Shown here: piece after piece, positions 43,431 through 55,309 of the stretch
Position numbering within the stretch: position 1 is the stretch's first letter
How the letters are laid out: the number at the start of each line of letters is the position of its first letter
NCBI RefSeq assembly: GCF_002874965.1
Contig: NZ_CP025624.1
Coordinates: forward strand, 496,001 to 560,000
DNA from: Pseudomonas sp. NC02
Lineage (GTDB): Bacteria > Pseudomonadota > Gammaproteobacteria > Pseudomonadales > Pseudomonadaceae
Direction: 5' to 3'
Length of the DNA: 64,000 bases
Program-made: the position numbers and the translations under genes
The notes under the pieces: generated by a model
Told to the model about the DNA's origin: nothing
The model's database searches: none
The model's input: only the letters and a program-made list of their open reading frames with translations

Positions 43431-43518
43431 GTGGGAGCGGGCTTGCTCGCGAATGCGCAGTGTCAGTCAGCGAATAAGTCGACTGATACACCGCTTTCGC
43501 GAGCAAGCCCGCTCCCAC
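43431..43518. repeat. REPIN, 88 bp, GTGGGAGCGGGCTTGCTC type (copy 2)
   Basis: Two perfect 23-bp inverted arms (43431-43453 and 43496-43518) flank a 42-bp middle. It lies between the convergent waaA and tolC genes, with the same arms and spacing as the copies at 37444 and 59069. Confidence 0.92.
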
Positions 43519-43537
43519 ATTGGGTTAACGGGCAGTC

Positions 43538-44977
43538 TTAGTAACCCGGGTTAGCCTTCAGCTGCGCCGCGGCGGCCTTGGCCAGGTCCGGCGGCAGGAA
43601 GTCCTTGTCCGGGTTGTAGTCGGCCTTCAGGTAACGCGCCAGATCCTGCAAGTCCCCCGGGTTCAACGTGCCCGCCGCCTGCTTCAAGCGCAGGTTGTCG
43701 AGGATGTAGTCGTAGCGGCTGTTGTTGTAGTTGCGCACCGAGGTGTACAGCTGGCGCTGGGCGTCCAGCACATCGACGATATTGCGCGTGCCCACCTGGT
43801 AACCGATTTCCGTGGCTTCCACCGCGCTCTGGTTGGAGATGATCGACTGGCGGCGCGCCTGTACCTGCTCCACATCGGTGTTCACCGCGCGGTGCAGGTT
43901 GCGGGTGTTTTCCACCACCTGGCGACGCAGGCCTTCGCGCTGCTGCTCGGTCTGCCCCAGGCGGGAATAGGATTCGCGCACTTGCGAGCTGGTCAGGCCG
44001 CCGCTGTACAGCGGGATGCTCAACTGCAAGCCTACGGTGCGTTGCGAAACGTCACCGTGATACGGCTGGCCAAAGGCGCTCGGGTTGCTGAAGCCCAGGG
44101 CATCGTTGTCACCTTTTTCATATTGCGCCACGGCATCCAGGGTCGGCGCGTGGCCGGCCTTGCGTTGCTTGAGGGTTTCTTCGGCGGCGGTGACCGCGTA
44201 GTTGCTGGCCAGCAGGTTCAGGTTCTGGCGGCCGGCGGTTTCGACCCAGGCCTTGGCATCGTTAGGCGACGGCGGCAGCACCGGCAGCGTGTGCACGATG
44301 CCCTGGATCGAGTTGTACTGGCGGTTGGTCAGGGTGATCAGCGCTTCAAAGGCGTCGTCCACCTGGCGCTGGGCCAGGATGCGGTTGGCCCGTGCGGTGT
44401 CGTAGCTGGCCTGGGATTGCAGCACGTCGGTCTTGTCCGACAGGCCGACGTCAAAGCGTTCGTTGGACTGGTCCAGTTGGCGCTTGAACGCGGCTTCTTC
44501 GGCCTTGGTGGACGCCAGGTTGTCCTGGGCCCGCAGCACGGCGAAGTAGTTTTCGGCGCTTTGCAGGATCAGGTTCTGTTCGGTGGCCGAGAGTTGCAGC
44601 GCGGCCTGCTCGTTGACGGCTTCAGCGGCTTGCAGCTGGAACCAGCGATCAGCGCGGAACAGCGGCTGGCTCAAGGTCGCGCGCCAGGAATGGGCGTCGC
44701 GGTTGACCGTGGCGGCGGGCTGGTCCAGCTGGGTGCGCACATTGTTGATGTCGGCACCGGCCGACAGGTTCGGCAGCAACCCGGCGCGGGCCTGGGGCAC
44801 CACTTCTTTCTGCGCGCCGTATTGGGCGCGGGCGGCGGCCAGGTCGGCGTTGTTGTCCACCGCTTCCTGGTAGACGCTGACCAGGTCGGTTTTGGTCGTC
44901 AGGGGCGCTTCAGCTGCCCAGACCAGTCCGTTGGTCGCACAAGACACGGCAAGAGCCAGTGAAAGTTTGCGCAGCAT
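43538..44977 (-). CDS. tolC: TolC-family outer-membrane channel protein
   Basis: This 479-residue outer-membrane factor forms the trimeric exit duct for type I secretion and RND/MFS pumps. A signal peptide is followed by a mature protein starting near AEAPLTTKTDLVSVYQ. Two repeated alpha-helical/beta halves follow, with YEKGDNDALGFSNP between strands and the conserved GTRNIVDVLDAQRQLYTSVRNYNNSRYDY near the C-terminus (quoted in parts). By position it equals P. aeruginosa PA4974 (OpmH). In E. coli tolC likewise neighbours nudF. No pump genes are adjacent, so it is probably a shared partner. Confidence 0.93.
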   Translation of the reverse strand: MLRKLSLALAVSCATNGLVWAAEAPLTTKTDLVSVYQEAVDNNADLAAARAQYGAQKEVVPQARAGLLPNLSAGADINNVRTQLDQPAATVNRDAHSWRATLSQPLFRADRWFQLQAAEAVNEQAALQLSATEQNLILQSAENYFAVLRAQDNLASTKAEEAAFKRQLDQSNERFDVGLSDKTDVLQSQASYDTARANRILAQRQVDDAFEALITLTNRQYNSIQGIVHTLPVLPPSPNDAKAWVETAGRQNLNLLASNYAVTAAEETLKQRKAGHAPTLDAVAQYEKGDNDALGFSNPSAFGQPYHGDVSQRTVGLQLSIPLYSGGLTSSQVRESYSRLGQTEQQREGLRRQVVENTRNLHRAVNTDVEQVQARRQSIISNQSAVEATEIGYQVGTRNIVDVLDAQRQLYTSVRNYNNSRYDYILDNLRLKQAAGTLNPGDLQDLARYLKADYNPDKDFLPPDLAKAAAAQLKANPGY

Positions 44978-47329
<2,352 letters not shown>

Positions 47330-47338
47330 ATCAGAACC

Positions 47339-47472
47339 TGTGGCGAGGGAGCTTGCTCCCGCTGGAGTGCGCAGCGCTCCCGGAATCTGGATCGGTGTCT
47401 TGACTGACACTCATCGGTTGCAGGTTTTGGGGCGGCTTCGCCGCCCAGCGGGAGCAAGCTCCCTCGCCACAG
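47339..47472. repeat. REP pair with an inner hairpin, GGCGAGGGAGCTTGCTCCCGC type
   Basis: Inverted arms TGTGGCGAGGGAGCTTGC (47339-47365) and its complement (47446-47472) are about 80 bp apart. An extra hairpin GGCGGC/GCCGCC lies at 47431-47445. It lies between thiC and cytX on the same strand, so it may weaken or process the thiC transcript before cytX. Confidence 0.88.
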
Positions 47473-47518
47473 GGGACTTTGCTGATTCAAATAATAGTGT
47501 CCCTCTGAGATAACACCC

Positions 47519-48808
47519 TTGAGCATTCAACCCAGCACCTATTCCCCAGACATCGCAGTCCCCTTGGACAAACGCGTCTTCGGCGCCCGCGATCTCTTTT
47601 CCCTGTGGTTCTCCCTGGGCATCGGCCTGATGGTCCTGCAAACCGGTGCACTGTTGGCGCCGGGCCTGGGCCTCTCCGGTTCCTTACTGGCAATTTTCCT
47701 CGGCACGTTGGTCGGCGTGCTGTTGCTGGCCGCCGTCGGCGTGATCGGCAGCGATACCGGCCTGTCATCCATGGCCGCCCTGAAACTCAGCCTCGGCACC
47801 AAGGGTGCAAGCCTGCCGGCGCTGCTGAACCTGCTGCAGCTGATCGGCTGGGGCTCATTCGAAATCATCGTGATGCGCGACGCCGCCAGCCTGTTGGGCG
47901 CCCGCGCGTTCAGTGAAGGCAGCCTGCTGACCAGCCCATTGTTCTGGACCCTGGTATTCGGCGCCCTCGCGACCTTGCTTGCCGTCAGCGGTCCGCTGAC
48001 CTTCGTGCGGCAGATCCTGCGCAACTGGGGCATCTGGCTGCTGCTGGCCGCCTGCCTGTGGCTGACCTGGAACCTGTTTGCCAAGGCCGACCTGGCCACT
48101 CTCTGGGCCCAGGCTGGTGACGGTTCGATGCCGTTTGCCGTTGGCTTCGATATCGCGATTGCCATGCCGCTGTCCTGGCTGCCACTGATTGCCGACTACT
48201 CACGTTTCGGCAAACGCGCGAAAAACGTGTTCGGCGGCACGGCACTGGGTTTCTTCATCGGCAACTTCTGGCTGATGAGCCTTGGCGTGGCCTACACCCT
48301 GGCGTTTGCGCCGAGCGGTGAAGTGAATGCGTTGCTGCTGGCATTGGCCGGAGCCGGCCTGGGGATTCCGCTGCTGCTGATCCTGTTGGATGAATCAGAA
48401 AACGCGTTCGCCGATATTCACTCGGCGGCGGTGTCCAGCGGGATTCTGTTGCGCTTGAAAGTCGAGCACCTGGCATTGGCCATTGGCGTTATCTGCACGC
48501 TGATCGCCTGCTTTGCACCGTTGGCGCAGTACCAGAACTTCCTGCTGCTGATCGGCTCGGTGTTCGCGCCGCTGTTCGGCGTGGTGCTGGTGGATCACTT
48601 CATCCTGCGCCGTCGTGGCCATGGTGTTACCGCCAACCTGCGCTGGCCGGCACTGCTGGCGTGGCTTGGAGGGATCAGCACCTATCACCTGTTGGCGAAT
48701 CTGTACCCGGATGTCGGCGCGACCCTGCCGGCGCTGGTGCTGGCAGGGCTGTTGCACTTCATCCTGGGCCGGGCCTTCAGTGGCGCGCGGGCACCAGCTC
48801 AGGCTTGA
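47519..48808 (+). CDS. cytX: Hydroxymethylpyrimidine transporter CytX (NCS1 family)
   Basis: This 429-residue inner-membrane permease of the NCS1/cytosine-permease family has about 12 membrane helices. CytX proteins are predicted HMP transporters that often share TPP-riboswitch control with thiamine genes, and this one follows thiC. Conserved parts include WFSLGIGLMVLQTGALLAPGLG and IADYSRFGKRAKNVF. The apparent start is a TTG at 47519 with a weak GAGAT before it. No ATG precedes the conserved N-terminus, so the start is uncertain. Its last 32 bp overlap the convergent lipoprotein gene. Confidence 0.87.
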   Translation: MSIQPSTYSPDIAVPLDKRVFGARDLFSLWFSLGIGLMVLQTGALLAPGLGLSGSLLAIFLGTLVGVLLLAAVGVIGSDTGLSSMAALKLSLGTKGASLPALLNLLQLIGWGSFEIIVMRDAASLLGARAFSEGSLLTSPLFWTLVFGALATLLAVSGPLTFVRQILRNWGIWLLLAACLWLTWNLFAKADLATLWAQAGDGSMPFAVGFDIAIAMPLSWLPLIADYSRFGKRAKNVFGGTALGFFIGNFWLMSLGVAYTLAFAPSGEVNALLLALAGAGLGIPLLLILLDESENAFADIHSAAVSSGILLRLKVEHLALAIGVICTLIACFAPLAQYQNFLLLIGSVFAPLFGVVLVDHFILRRRGHGVTANLRWPALLAWLGGISTYHLLANLYPDVGATLPALVLAGLLHFILGRAFSGARAPAQA

Positions 48809-49523
48809 TCACGCCGGTGAGGCGCGCATAGGGGATGGTCATTTCGATCAGCCCCAATGCGTACGGCGCGATGGTGGTCACGTTGTACTTGAGCACCACG
48901 CCATTGCTGGTCAGCGCCACATTCGGGGTTTTCTGGAACGGCCAGTTCTTCACGAACTCCGGGTCACGGTCCATCTGCGAATTGATCAGCCAGTTGTTGT
49001 GGGCGACTTTCGCGGTCTTCCAGAATGCATCTTCCTGGCCCGGCAACAGCATGTCGGTCAGGCTCAGCTCTTTGTGCAGCAGGCGTGAATAGTTGATGAA
49101 GCCGCGGCCCGGCTCACCGTGGGCGGTGCCGGTGTCCAGGTAGCTGGACACTTCGATGATCACCAGTCCGTCATGCTGCTCACGTACCTTGGCCTGCAAG
49201 TACATGCTGTTGCGGTCCGGGGACTCACGCAAGAACTTGTCGCGGTAGGCGTTCAGGGTGGCGGGCATGGCCTGGCCAGGTGAAGTGCGGGCCATCTGCA
49301 GCAGGCGCTGTTCGATGATCTGGTCCAGTTGCGGCTCGGACGGGAAGTGCACGGTGTCGATGTTTACCAGCGGGCAATCCGGACTGCTGCAGCCGGGTTT
49401 GATCTGCTCGGAGGCGTCGGCGGTGGTGTCCAGCGGCTTCAGGTAGCTCGGCTGGAACAGGCTCTGGCAAGCACCCAGGGTCAAGGCGATACAGGCCACG
49501 GAGGCGATTTTTAAAAGCGACAT
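48777..49523 (-). CDS. RsiV-like (DUF3298) lipoprotein
   Basis: This 248-residue protein has a lipoprotein signal peptide ending in LGAC (C19). The mature part shows the DUF3298/RsiV pattern: EVSSYLDTGTAHGEPGRGFINY followed by ELSLTDMLLPGQEDAFWK and a C-terminal IAPYALGLIEMTIPYARL. RsiV in Bacillus is an anti-sigma factor that binds lysozyme. Here there is no sigma gene or membrane anchor beyond the lipid, so only the periplasmic domain is shared. The start is preceded by AGGA at a suitable distance. It corresponds to PA4972 by position; function unknown. Confidence 0.85.
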   Translation of the reverse strand: MSLLKIASVACIALTLGACQSLFQPSYLKPLDTTADASEQIKPGCSSPDCPLVNIDTVHFPSEPQLDQIIEQRLLQMARTSPGQAMPATLNAYRDKFLRESPDRNSMYLQAKVREQHDGLVIIEVSSYLDTGTAHGEPGRGFINYSRLLHKELSLTDMLLPGQEDAFWKTAKVAHNNWLINSQMDRDPEFVKNWPFQKTPNVALTSNGVVLKYNVTTIAPYALGLIEMTIPYARLTGVIKPELVPARH

Positions 49524-49734
49524 GTGTGTCCTTCATAAATCGAGGAAAGGTGAAAATGTGGAGCTTCGACTCCCGACAGGGCAGTCAGTTCGCCACTAAG
49601 CTGATTAGAGTGAGTTTGACGCCCGCCGTCTATCCCGGCAACCGGAAAGGGGCTGCATCAAGGGGCACGAGCGCGTTAGGATGGCGCGATGTCGAGGCCG
49701 CCTCGACACCGCAAGGCAATAAACGAGGGTTGAT

Positions 49735-50352
49735 ATGACGGACACAGCGAAATCGACGCCGAGCAAGGTCGAGATTGTTCAGCGCGACAATGCCTACAAG
49801 GGCTTCTACAAACTGGATCGGCTGAAACTGCGGCACGAGAAGTTTGATGGCGGCATGAGCCGTGAGCTCAATCGCGAAGTCTTTGTGCGTCATGACGCCG
49901 TGTGTGTACTGCCCTACGACCCGCAGCGCGATGAAGTGGTGCTGATCGAGCAGTTTCGCGTCGGCGCCATGGGGCGTACCGACAACCCGTGGCTGATCGA
50001 AATGGTCGCCGGCCTGATCGACAAGGATGAGCAACCGGAGGAGGTTGCACACCGCGAAGCCGAGGAGGAAGCTGGCCTTACCTTCTCCGCACTCTGGCCG
50101 ATCACCAAGTACTTTCCGTCGCCGGGTGGCAGCACCGAATTTGTCCACTTGTTCCTGGGCCGTTGCGAAAGCGCCGGGGCCGGTGGCGTCCATGGACTGG
50201 AAGAGGAAGCCGAAGATATCCGCGTCACCGTCTGGGCCTTTGAAGACGCCCTGCAGGCGGTACGTGACGGTAAAATTTCCAACGCAGCGAGCATTATTGC
50301 CCTGCAATGGCTTGCGCTTAATCGCGCGGAAGTGAGGGGGTTATGGCAGTAA
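49735..50352 (+). CDS. nudF: ADP-ribose pyrophosphatase NudF
   Basis: NudF hydrolyses ADP-ribose to AMP and ribose-5-phosphate. The 205-residue protein has a full Nudix box at about 94-116 (G-x5-E-x7-REAEEEAGL), with the metal-binding glutamates. An N-terminal beta region (FKGFYKLDRLKL-like) helps form the dimer. It opens the nudF-yqiB-cpdA-yqiA-parE string known from E. coli. The next gene overlaps its end by 10 bp. Confidence 0.94.
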   Translation: MTDTAKSTPSKVEIVQRDNAYKGFYKLDRLKLRHEKFDGGMSRELNREVFVRHDAVCVLPYDPQRDEVVLIEQFRVGAMGRTDNPWLIEMVAGLIDKDEQPEEVAHREAEEEAGLTFSALWPITKYFPSPGGSTEFVHLFLGRCESAGAGGVHGLEEEAEDIRVTVWAFEDALQAVRDGKISNAASIIALQWLALNRAEVRGLWQ

Positions 50353-50792
50353 AGGCACGGGAGCGATATCGGGTTGACCTGATCGGGCTGCAAGCAGCCT
50401 GCGAGGCCAACTATGCACGGCTGATGCGGCTGCTGCCGGACATGCGCCACACCCCCGAGGCGCGGCGCATTGCCGTGACCCACGGCGACCAGATGCTCGG
50501 CGTGCTGACCCTGGAAGTGATCGTGAACTGCCCGTACACCACCACTTTGCGGGTGCGTCAGGAGCACAGCCTGCCGTGGCTGCCGGTGCCGCAGCTGGAA
50601 GTGCAGGTGTACCACGACGCACGCATGGCCGAAGTGATCAGCGCCGAACATGCACGACGCTTTCGCAGCATCTATCCTTACCCCAACGTGTTCATGCACC
50701 AACCCGATGAGAAAGCACAGCTCAATGTGTTCCTCGGTGAATGGTTGAGTCACTGCCTGGCCCTGGGCCACGAGTTCGAAGTCGTTCGATAG
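50343..50792 (+). CDS. yqiB: DUF1249 protein YqiB
   Basis: This 149-residue protein of the DUF1249 (YqiB) family has no known activity. It starts with RYRVDLIGLQAACEANYARL and contains VTHGDQMLGVLTLEVIVNCPYTTTLRV, features recognised from the E. coli homologue that lies in the same place. It is predicted cytoplasmic. It overlaps nudF by 10 bp and precedes cpdA, so it is likely co-translated with them. Confidence 0.88.
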   Translation: MAVKARERYRVDLIGLQAACEANYARLMRLLPDMRHTPEARRIAVTHGDQMLGVLTLEVIVNCPYTTTLRVRQEHSLPWLPVPQLEVQVYHDARMAEVISAEHARRFRSIYPYPNVFMHQPDEKAQLNVFLGEWLSHCLALGHEFEVVR

Positions 50793-50891
50793 ATGTGAAC
50801 TGCGTCCGCTTCACGGGTTTCCTCTTTGTGTCCTGCCCCAGCATAATCGCCTCAAATGTCCATTCCTGTGATCACGCCCTGGGAGAACGCC

Positions 50892-51707
50892 TTGCCGAGC
50901 GTATCCGCCTTGAACCCTGACGCTTCGGCGTTGCTGGTGCAGTTGTCCGACAGTCACCTGTTTGCCGAGGCGGACGGCGGCCTGCTGGGCATGAATACCC
51001 GCGAGAGCCTGCAACGGGTGATCGACACGGTGCTGGTGCAGCAGCCGCAGATTGATCTGGTGCTGGCCACCGGGGATTTGTCCCAGGACGGTACGCTGGA
51101 GTCGTATCAGGCGTTTCGTGACATGACGCGGCAGATTCAGGCGCCGGCGCGCTGGATCCCGGGGAATCACGATGAGCCGCAGGTGATGCAGCAGGCGGCG
51201 GTCAACAGCGCGTTGCTGGAACCGGTGGTGGATGTGGGCAACTGGCGCATTACCCTGCTGGACTCGGCGGTGCCGGGTTCGGTGCCGGGGTATTTGCAGG
51301 ATCAGCAGCTGCAATTGCTGGCGCAGTCGTTGAGTGAGGCGCCGGCTCGGCATCATCTGGTGTGTTTTCACCATCATCCGGTGTCGATTGGGTGCGCTTG
51401 GATGGAGCCCATCGGTTTGCGCAATCCTGAGGCGTTGTTTGCGGTGCTGGATCGGTTTCCGCAGGTGCGGGCGGTGCTTTGGGGGCATGTGCATCAGGAA
51501 ATTGACCGGGAGCGCAATGGGGTGCGTTTGTTGGCTTCGCCTTCTACCTGCATTCAGTTCGCTCCCGGGAGTGAGGATTTCAGCGTGAGTGAGCAGGCAC
51601 CCGGGTATCGCTGGCTGCGGTTGCATGCCGACGGGCGGTTGGAAACCGGTGTGGAGCGGGTGCAGGGCTTCGCGTTTCAGGTGGATTACGGTAGCAACGG
51701 CTACTGA
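50892..51707 (+). CDS. cpdA: 3',5'-cAMP phosphodiesterase CpdA
   Basis: CpdA degrades cyclic AMP and so limits Vfr/CRP signalling. The calcineurin-like phosphoesterase motifs are all present: DSHLF, GDLSQDG, GNHDEP, HHHP and GHVH. I chose the TTG at 50892 because GGGAG lies six bases before it, giving 271 residues. An ATG at 50856 (12 more residues) is in frame but has no ribosome site. It sits in the nudF-parE string. The G-rich 3' half (about 51300-51560) is rich in TTG and GGG codons compared with its neighbours. Confidence 0.93.
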   Translation: MPSVSALNPDASALLVQLSDSHLFAEADGGLLGMNTRESLQRVIDTVLVQQPQIDLVLATGDLSQDGTLESYQAFRDMTRQIQAPARWIPGNHDEPQVMQQAAVNSALLEPVVDVGNWRITLLDSAVPGSVPGYLQDQQLQLLAQSLSEAPARHHLVCFHHHPVSIGCAWMEPIGLRNPEALFAVLDRFPQVRAVLWGHVHQEIDRERNGVRLLASPSTCIQFAPGSEDFSVSEQAPGYRWLRLHADGRLETGVERVQGFAFQVDYGSNGY

Positions 51708-51756
51708 GATTTCCCTGTAAACTGCGCCTCTTTGGCAGACCCACAGAGGACCCGGA

Positions 51757-52365
51757 ATGTCCGCATCGATCTTGTATATCCACGGTTTCAACAGCGCACC
51801 AGCCTCCAACAAGGCGAGCCAGTTGATCACCGTGATGGACAGCCTCGGTCTGGCCGACCAACTGCGCGTGCCGGCCCTGCATCACCACCCCCGCCAGGCG
51901 ATCCCCCAGTTGGAGGCGGCTATCCGTGACCTCGGAAGGCCACTGCTGGTAGGCAGCTCACTCGGCGGCTACTATGCAACCCATCTTGCCGAACGCCATG
52001 GCCTCAACGCCTTGCTGGTCAACCCGGCAGTCAGCCCTCATCGGATGTTCGACGGTTACCTGGGCACCCAGAAGAACCTCTACACCGATGAGACCTGGGA
52101 GCTGACCCACGACCACGTCGCGGCCCTGGCCGAGCTGGAAGTGCCGGCGCCCCAGGACGCCCAGCGTTATCAGGTGTGGTTGCAGACCGGCGATGAAACA
52201 CTGGATTATCGCCTCGCCCAGCAGTATTACCGGGCCTGTGCCTTGCGCATCCAGGCCGGTGGCGATCACGGTTACCAGGGCTTCGCCCAACAGTTACCGG
52301 CGCTGTTGAGTTTTGCCGGCATAGGCTCCGATCAGTACCAATCCTTCGATTTCACCGCATTGTGA
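51757..52365 (+). CDS. yqiA: Esterase YqiA
   Basis: This 202-residue alpha/beta hydrolase has the YILYIHGFNSAP-like N-terminus (here ILYIHGFNSAPASNKA) and the nucleophile elbow GSSLGGYYA. Asp in LQTGDETLDY and His in GGDHGYQGF complete the triad. E. coli YqiA acts on short acyl and palmitoyl esters; the natural substrate is unknown. It lies between cpdA and parE, in the same order as in E. coli. Confidence 0.92.
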   Translation: MSASILYIHGFNSAPASNKASQLITVMDSLGLADQLRVPALHHHPRQAIPQLEAAIRDLGRPLLVGSSLGGYYATHLAERHGLNALLVNPAVSPHRMFDGYLGTQKNLYTDETWELTHDHVAALAELEVPAPQDAQRYQVWLQTGDETLDYRLAQQYYRACALRIQAGGDHGYQGFAQQLPALLSFAGIGSDQYQSFDFTAL

Positions 52366-52409
52366 AACCGCAGGTTACTTTTTAATCGAACGACTCACGA
52401 CGAGACCCC

Positions 52410-54314
52410 ATGGCCACTCCCAGCGCTAGCTCTTATAACGCCGACGCCATCGAAGTCCTCTCGGGCCTCGACCCGGTGCGCAAACGCCCCGGCATGTACA
52501 CCGACACCAGTCGGCCGAACCACCTTGCCCAGGAAGTCATCGACAACAGCGTCGACGAAGCCTTGGCCGGGCACGCCAAGTCGGTACAAGTCATCCTTCA
52601 CGCCGACCATTCCCTGGAAGTGTCCGACGACGGTCGTGGCATGCCGGTGGACATTCACCCGGAAGAGGGTGTGTCGGGCGTCGAGCTGATCCTCACCAAG
52701 CTGCACGCCGGCGGCAAGTTCTCCAACAAGAACTACCAGTTCTCCGGTGGCTTGCACGGTGTGGGTATTTCCGTGGTCAACGCCCTGTCGAACCACGTAC
52801 GGGTCAAGGTCAAGCGGGACGGCAACGAGTATCAGATGACTTTCGCCGATGGCTACAAGGCCACCGACCTGGAAGTGATCGGCACCGTTGGCAAGCGCAA
52901 CACCGGCACCAGCGTGTACTTCGCGCCGGACCCGAAATACTTCGATTCACCCAAATTCTCCATCAGCCGCCTCAAGCATGTGCTCAAGGCCAAGGCTGTT
53001 CTGTGCCCGGGCCTGCTGGTCAGCTTTGAAGACAAAGGCACCGGCGAAAAGGTCGAGTGGCATTACGAAGACGGCCTGCGTTCCTACCTGGAAGACTCTG
53101 TCAGCGAATTCGAGCGCCTGCCGAACGAGCCGTTTTGCGGCAGCCTGGCGGGTAATAAAGAAGCCGTGGACTGGGCCTTGTTGTGGCTGCCGGAAGGTGG
53201 CGACAGCGTCCAGGAAAGCTACGTCAACCTGATCCCGACGGCCCAAGGCGGTACCCACGTCAACGGTTTGCGCCAGGGCTTGCTGGATGCCATGCGCGAA
53301 TTCTGCGAATACCGCAGCCTGCTGCCGCGCGGCGTGAAGCTGGCGCCGGAAGACGTCTGGGAGCGGATCGCATTCGTCCTGTCGATGAAAATGCAGGAGC
53401 CGCAATTCTCCGGCCAGACCAAGGAGCGCCTGTCGTCCCGTGAGGCAGCGGCGTTTGTCTCCGGGGTGGTCAAGGATGCCTTCAGCCTGTGGCTCAACGA
53501 ACACCCTGAATTGGGCCTGGCCCTGGCGGAGCTGGCGATCAACAACGCCGGCCGTCGCCTGAAGGCCAGCAAGAAAGTCGAACGCAAGCGCATTACCCAG
53601 GGGCCGGCACTGCCTGGCAAGCTGGCGGACTGCGCCGGGCAAGACCCGATGCGCTCCGAGCTGTTCCTGGTGGAAGGTGATTCTGCCGGCGGTTCCGCCA
53701 AGCAAGCGCGGGACAAGGAATTCCAGGCGATCCTGCCCCTGCGCGGCAAGATTCTCAACACCTGGGAAGTCGACGGCAGCGAAGTGCTGGCCAGCCAGGA
53801 AGTGCACAACATCGCCGTGGCCATCGGTGTCGACCCGGGCGCGGCGGACATGAGTCAGCTGCGCTACGGCAAGATCTGCATCCTCGCCGACGCCGACTCC
53901 GACGGTTTGCACATTGCGACCTTGCTCTGCGCGCTGTTCGTCCAGCACTTCCGCCCATTGGTGGATGCCGGTCACGTCTATGTCGCCATGCCGCCGCTGT
54001 ACCGCATCGACCTGGGCAAGGAGATTTTCTACGCCCTGGACGAAGCCGAGCGCGATGGCATCCTCGATCGCCTGGTGGCCGAGAAGAAACGCGGCAAGCC
54101 GCAGGTCACCCGATTCAAGGGCCTGGGGGAGATGAACCCGCCGCAGCTGCGGGAAACCACCATGGACCCGAACACCAGGCGCCTGGTGCAGTTGACCCTG
54201 GAAGATTTCGCCGCCACCTCGGAAATGATGGACATGTTGCTGGCGAAGAAACGCGCGCCGGATCGCAAGAACTGGCTGGAGTCCAAGGGTAACCTGGCCG
54301 AGGTTCTGGGCTGA
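52410..54314 (+). CDS. parE: DNA topoisomerase IV subunit B
   Basis: ParE is the ATPase subunit of topoisomerase IV, which decatenates daughter chromosomes. The 634-residue protein has the GHKL ATPase motifs (EVIDNSVDEALAGH, DDGRGMPVD, GGLHGVGISVVNAL). A TOPRIM domain follows, with EGDSAGGSAKQARD near 424-437 and DADSDGLHI. The C-terminal part ends as in other ParE. Its stop overlaps the next start by one base. The subunit A gene, parC, follows two genes later. Confidence 0.97.
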   Translation: MATPSASSYNADAIEVLSGLDPVRKRPGMYTDTSRPNHLAQEVIDNSVDEALAGHAKSVQVILHADHSLEVSDDGRGMPVDIHPEEGVSGVELILTKLHAGGKFSNKNYQFSGGLHGVGISVVNALSNHVRVKVKRDGNEYQMTFADGYKATDLEVIGTVGKRNTGTSVYFAPDPKYFDSPKFSISRLKHVLKAKAVLCPGLLVSFEDKGTGEKVEWHYEDGLRSYLEDSVSEFERLPNEPFCGSLAGNKEAVDWALLWLPEGGDSVQESYVNLIPTAQGGTHVNGLRQGLLDAMREFCEYRSLLPRGVKLAPEDVWERIAFVLSMKMQEPQFSGQTKERLSSREAAAFVSGVVKDAFSLWLNEHPELGLALAELAINNAGRRLKASKKVERKRITQGPALPGKLADCAGQDPMRSELFLVEGDSAGGSAKQARDKEFQAILPLRGKILNTWEVDGSEVLASQEVHNIAVAIGVDPGAADMSQLRYGKICILADADSDGLHIATLLCALFVQHFRPLVDAGHVYVAMPPLYRIDLGKEIFYALDEAERDGILDRLVAEKKRGKPQVTRFKGLGEMNPPQLRETTMDPNTRRLVQLTLEDFAATSEMMDMLLAKKRAPDRKNWLESKGNLAEVLG

Positions 54315-55309
54315 TGCGCAGCAGTTTCGCCCTGGCGATTCTGTTGTTGAGCGGGTTGGCGACCACCTCGGCGGTCGCGGCGCCCGTGGCTGAGCTGAAG
54401 CTGTTGTCGGAACACCCGGTGGAAGGCATGCGCGGCGGTAACCTGTCGGGCCTGGCCTTATGCGGTAGCGAATTGTGGACAGTCTCCGATCGCGATGACG
54501 ATCAGATCTACCGGCTCGATACCGCCGGTGACGTCTGGAAAGCAGAGACATACGGGATTGATGTGCCGCCGGTGCCGGCGTCGGGTTTGCCCTTTGGCCT
54601 GCGCTCACGCACCAGGGCAGCTGCGTTGATTCGTGGTGGTGATCTGGATTTTGAAGGCATCAGCTGCGATGCGGCGGGTAATCGTTACATTGTCAGCGAA
54701 GCCCACGCGGCGGTGCTGCAAGTGCCGGTGACCGGTGAGCCCGAGTGGTTGAAGATCGCCCCGGGCATGGTTCGCGAAGCTCGGGCCAGTGGCATGTTGC
54801 TGCACTTCAACGCGCTGTTTGAAGGCATCGTGGTGAACCCGGAAGGCAATCAAATCTGGCTCGCAGCAGAGCGTGAGCGGCGCGGGTTGATCTCCATCAA
54901 GCGCCCGCAAACCCTCTGGGATTGTGACGGCCCTTGTGTATTGCTGAGCGAGGCCGGCCAGGAGATGCAGCCGGCGCAGTTTCCGGGCGCCAAGGCGGTG
55001 TCCAAGGACTTTGCCGACCTGGCGCTGTTCAATGGCAAGCTGTTTACCCTGGAGCGCAATGCGTTTCAGGTGTGTCGCCGGGATGCGGTCACGGCCCAGG
55101 TGGAGTTGTGCTGGTCGTTTGCCGATGAAGCGCTGACGCCGAATCGGCGTTATGCCCAGGCCTATGGATTGGCCGAAGCCTTGGTGGTGGACGCTGACGG
55201 TGCCTGGATCGGCATCGACAATAACTTCGGTGCCCGCGCCGATGGCGAAAAGCGGCCGGTGGTCTATCGTTTCGCCGCCCCTGCGGGTGGCTGGAGCGCC
55301 AAGCCATGA
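54314..55309 (+). CDS. Secreted esterase-like/phytase-like beta-propeller protein
   Basis: This 331-residue protein has a signal peptide (to about residue 23, AVAAP) and matches the esterase-like activity of phytase family, a beta-propeller fold. Visible parts are GNLSGLALCGSELWTVSDRDDDQIYRLD (in segments), DLDFEGISCDA and a repeat-like FEGIVVNPEGNQIWLAAERE. It is predicted periplasmic, with several cysteines (at least six) that may pair. The substrate is unknown. It overlaps parE by one base and the retropepsin gene by four, so it belongs to the par operon. Confidence 0.85.
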   Translation: MRSSFALAILLLSGLATTSAVAAPVAELKLLSEHPVEGMRGGNLSGLALCGSELWTVSDRDDDQIYRLDTAGDVWKAETYGIDVPPVPASGLPFGLRSRTRAAALIRGGDLDFEGISCDAAGNRYIVSEAHAAVLQVPVTGEPEWLKIAPGMVREARASGMLLHFNALFEGIVVNPEGNQIWLAAERERRGLISIKRPQTLWDCDGPCVLLSEAGQEMQPAQFPGAKAVSKDFADLALFNGKLFTLERNAFQVCRRDAVTAQVELCWSFADEALTPNRRYAQAYGLAEALVVDADGAWIGIDNNFGARADGEKRPVVYRFAAPAGGWSAKP

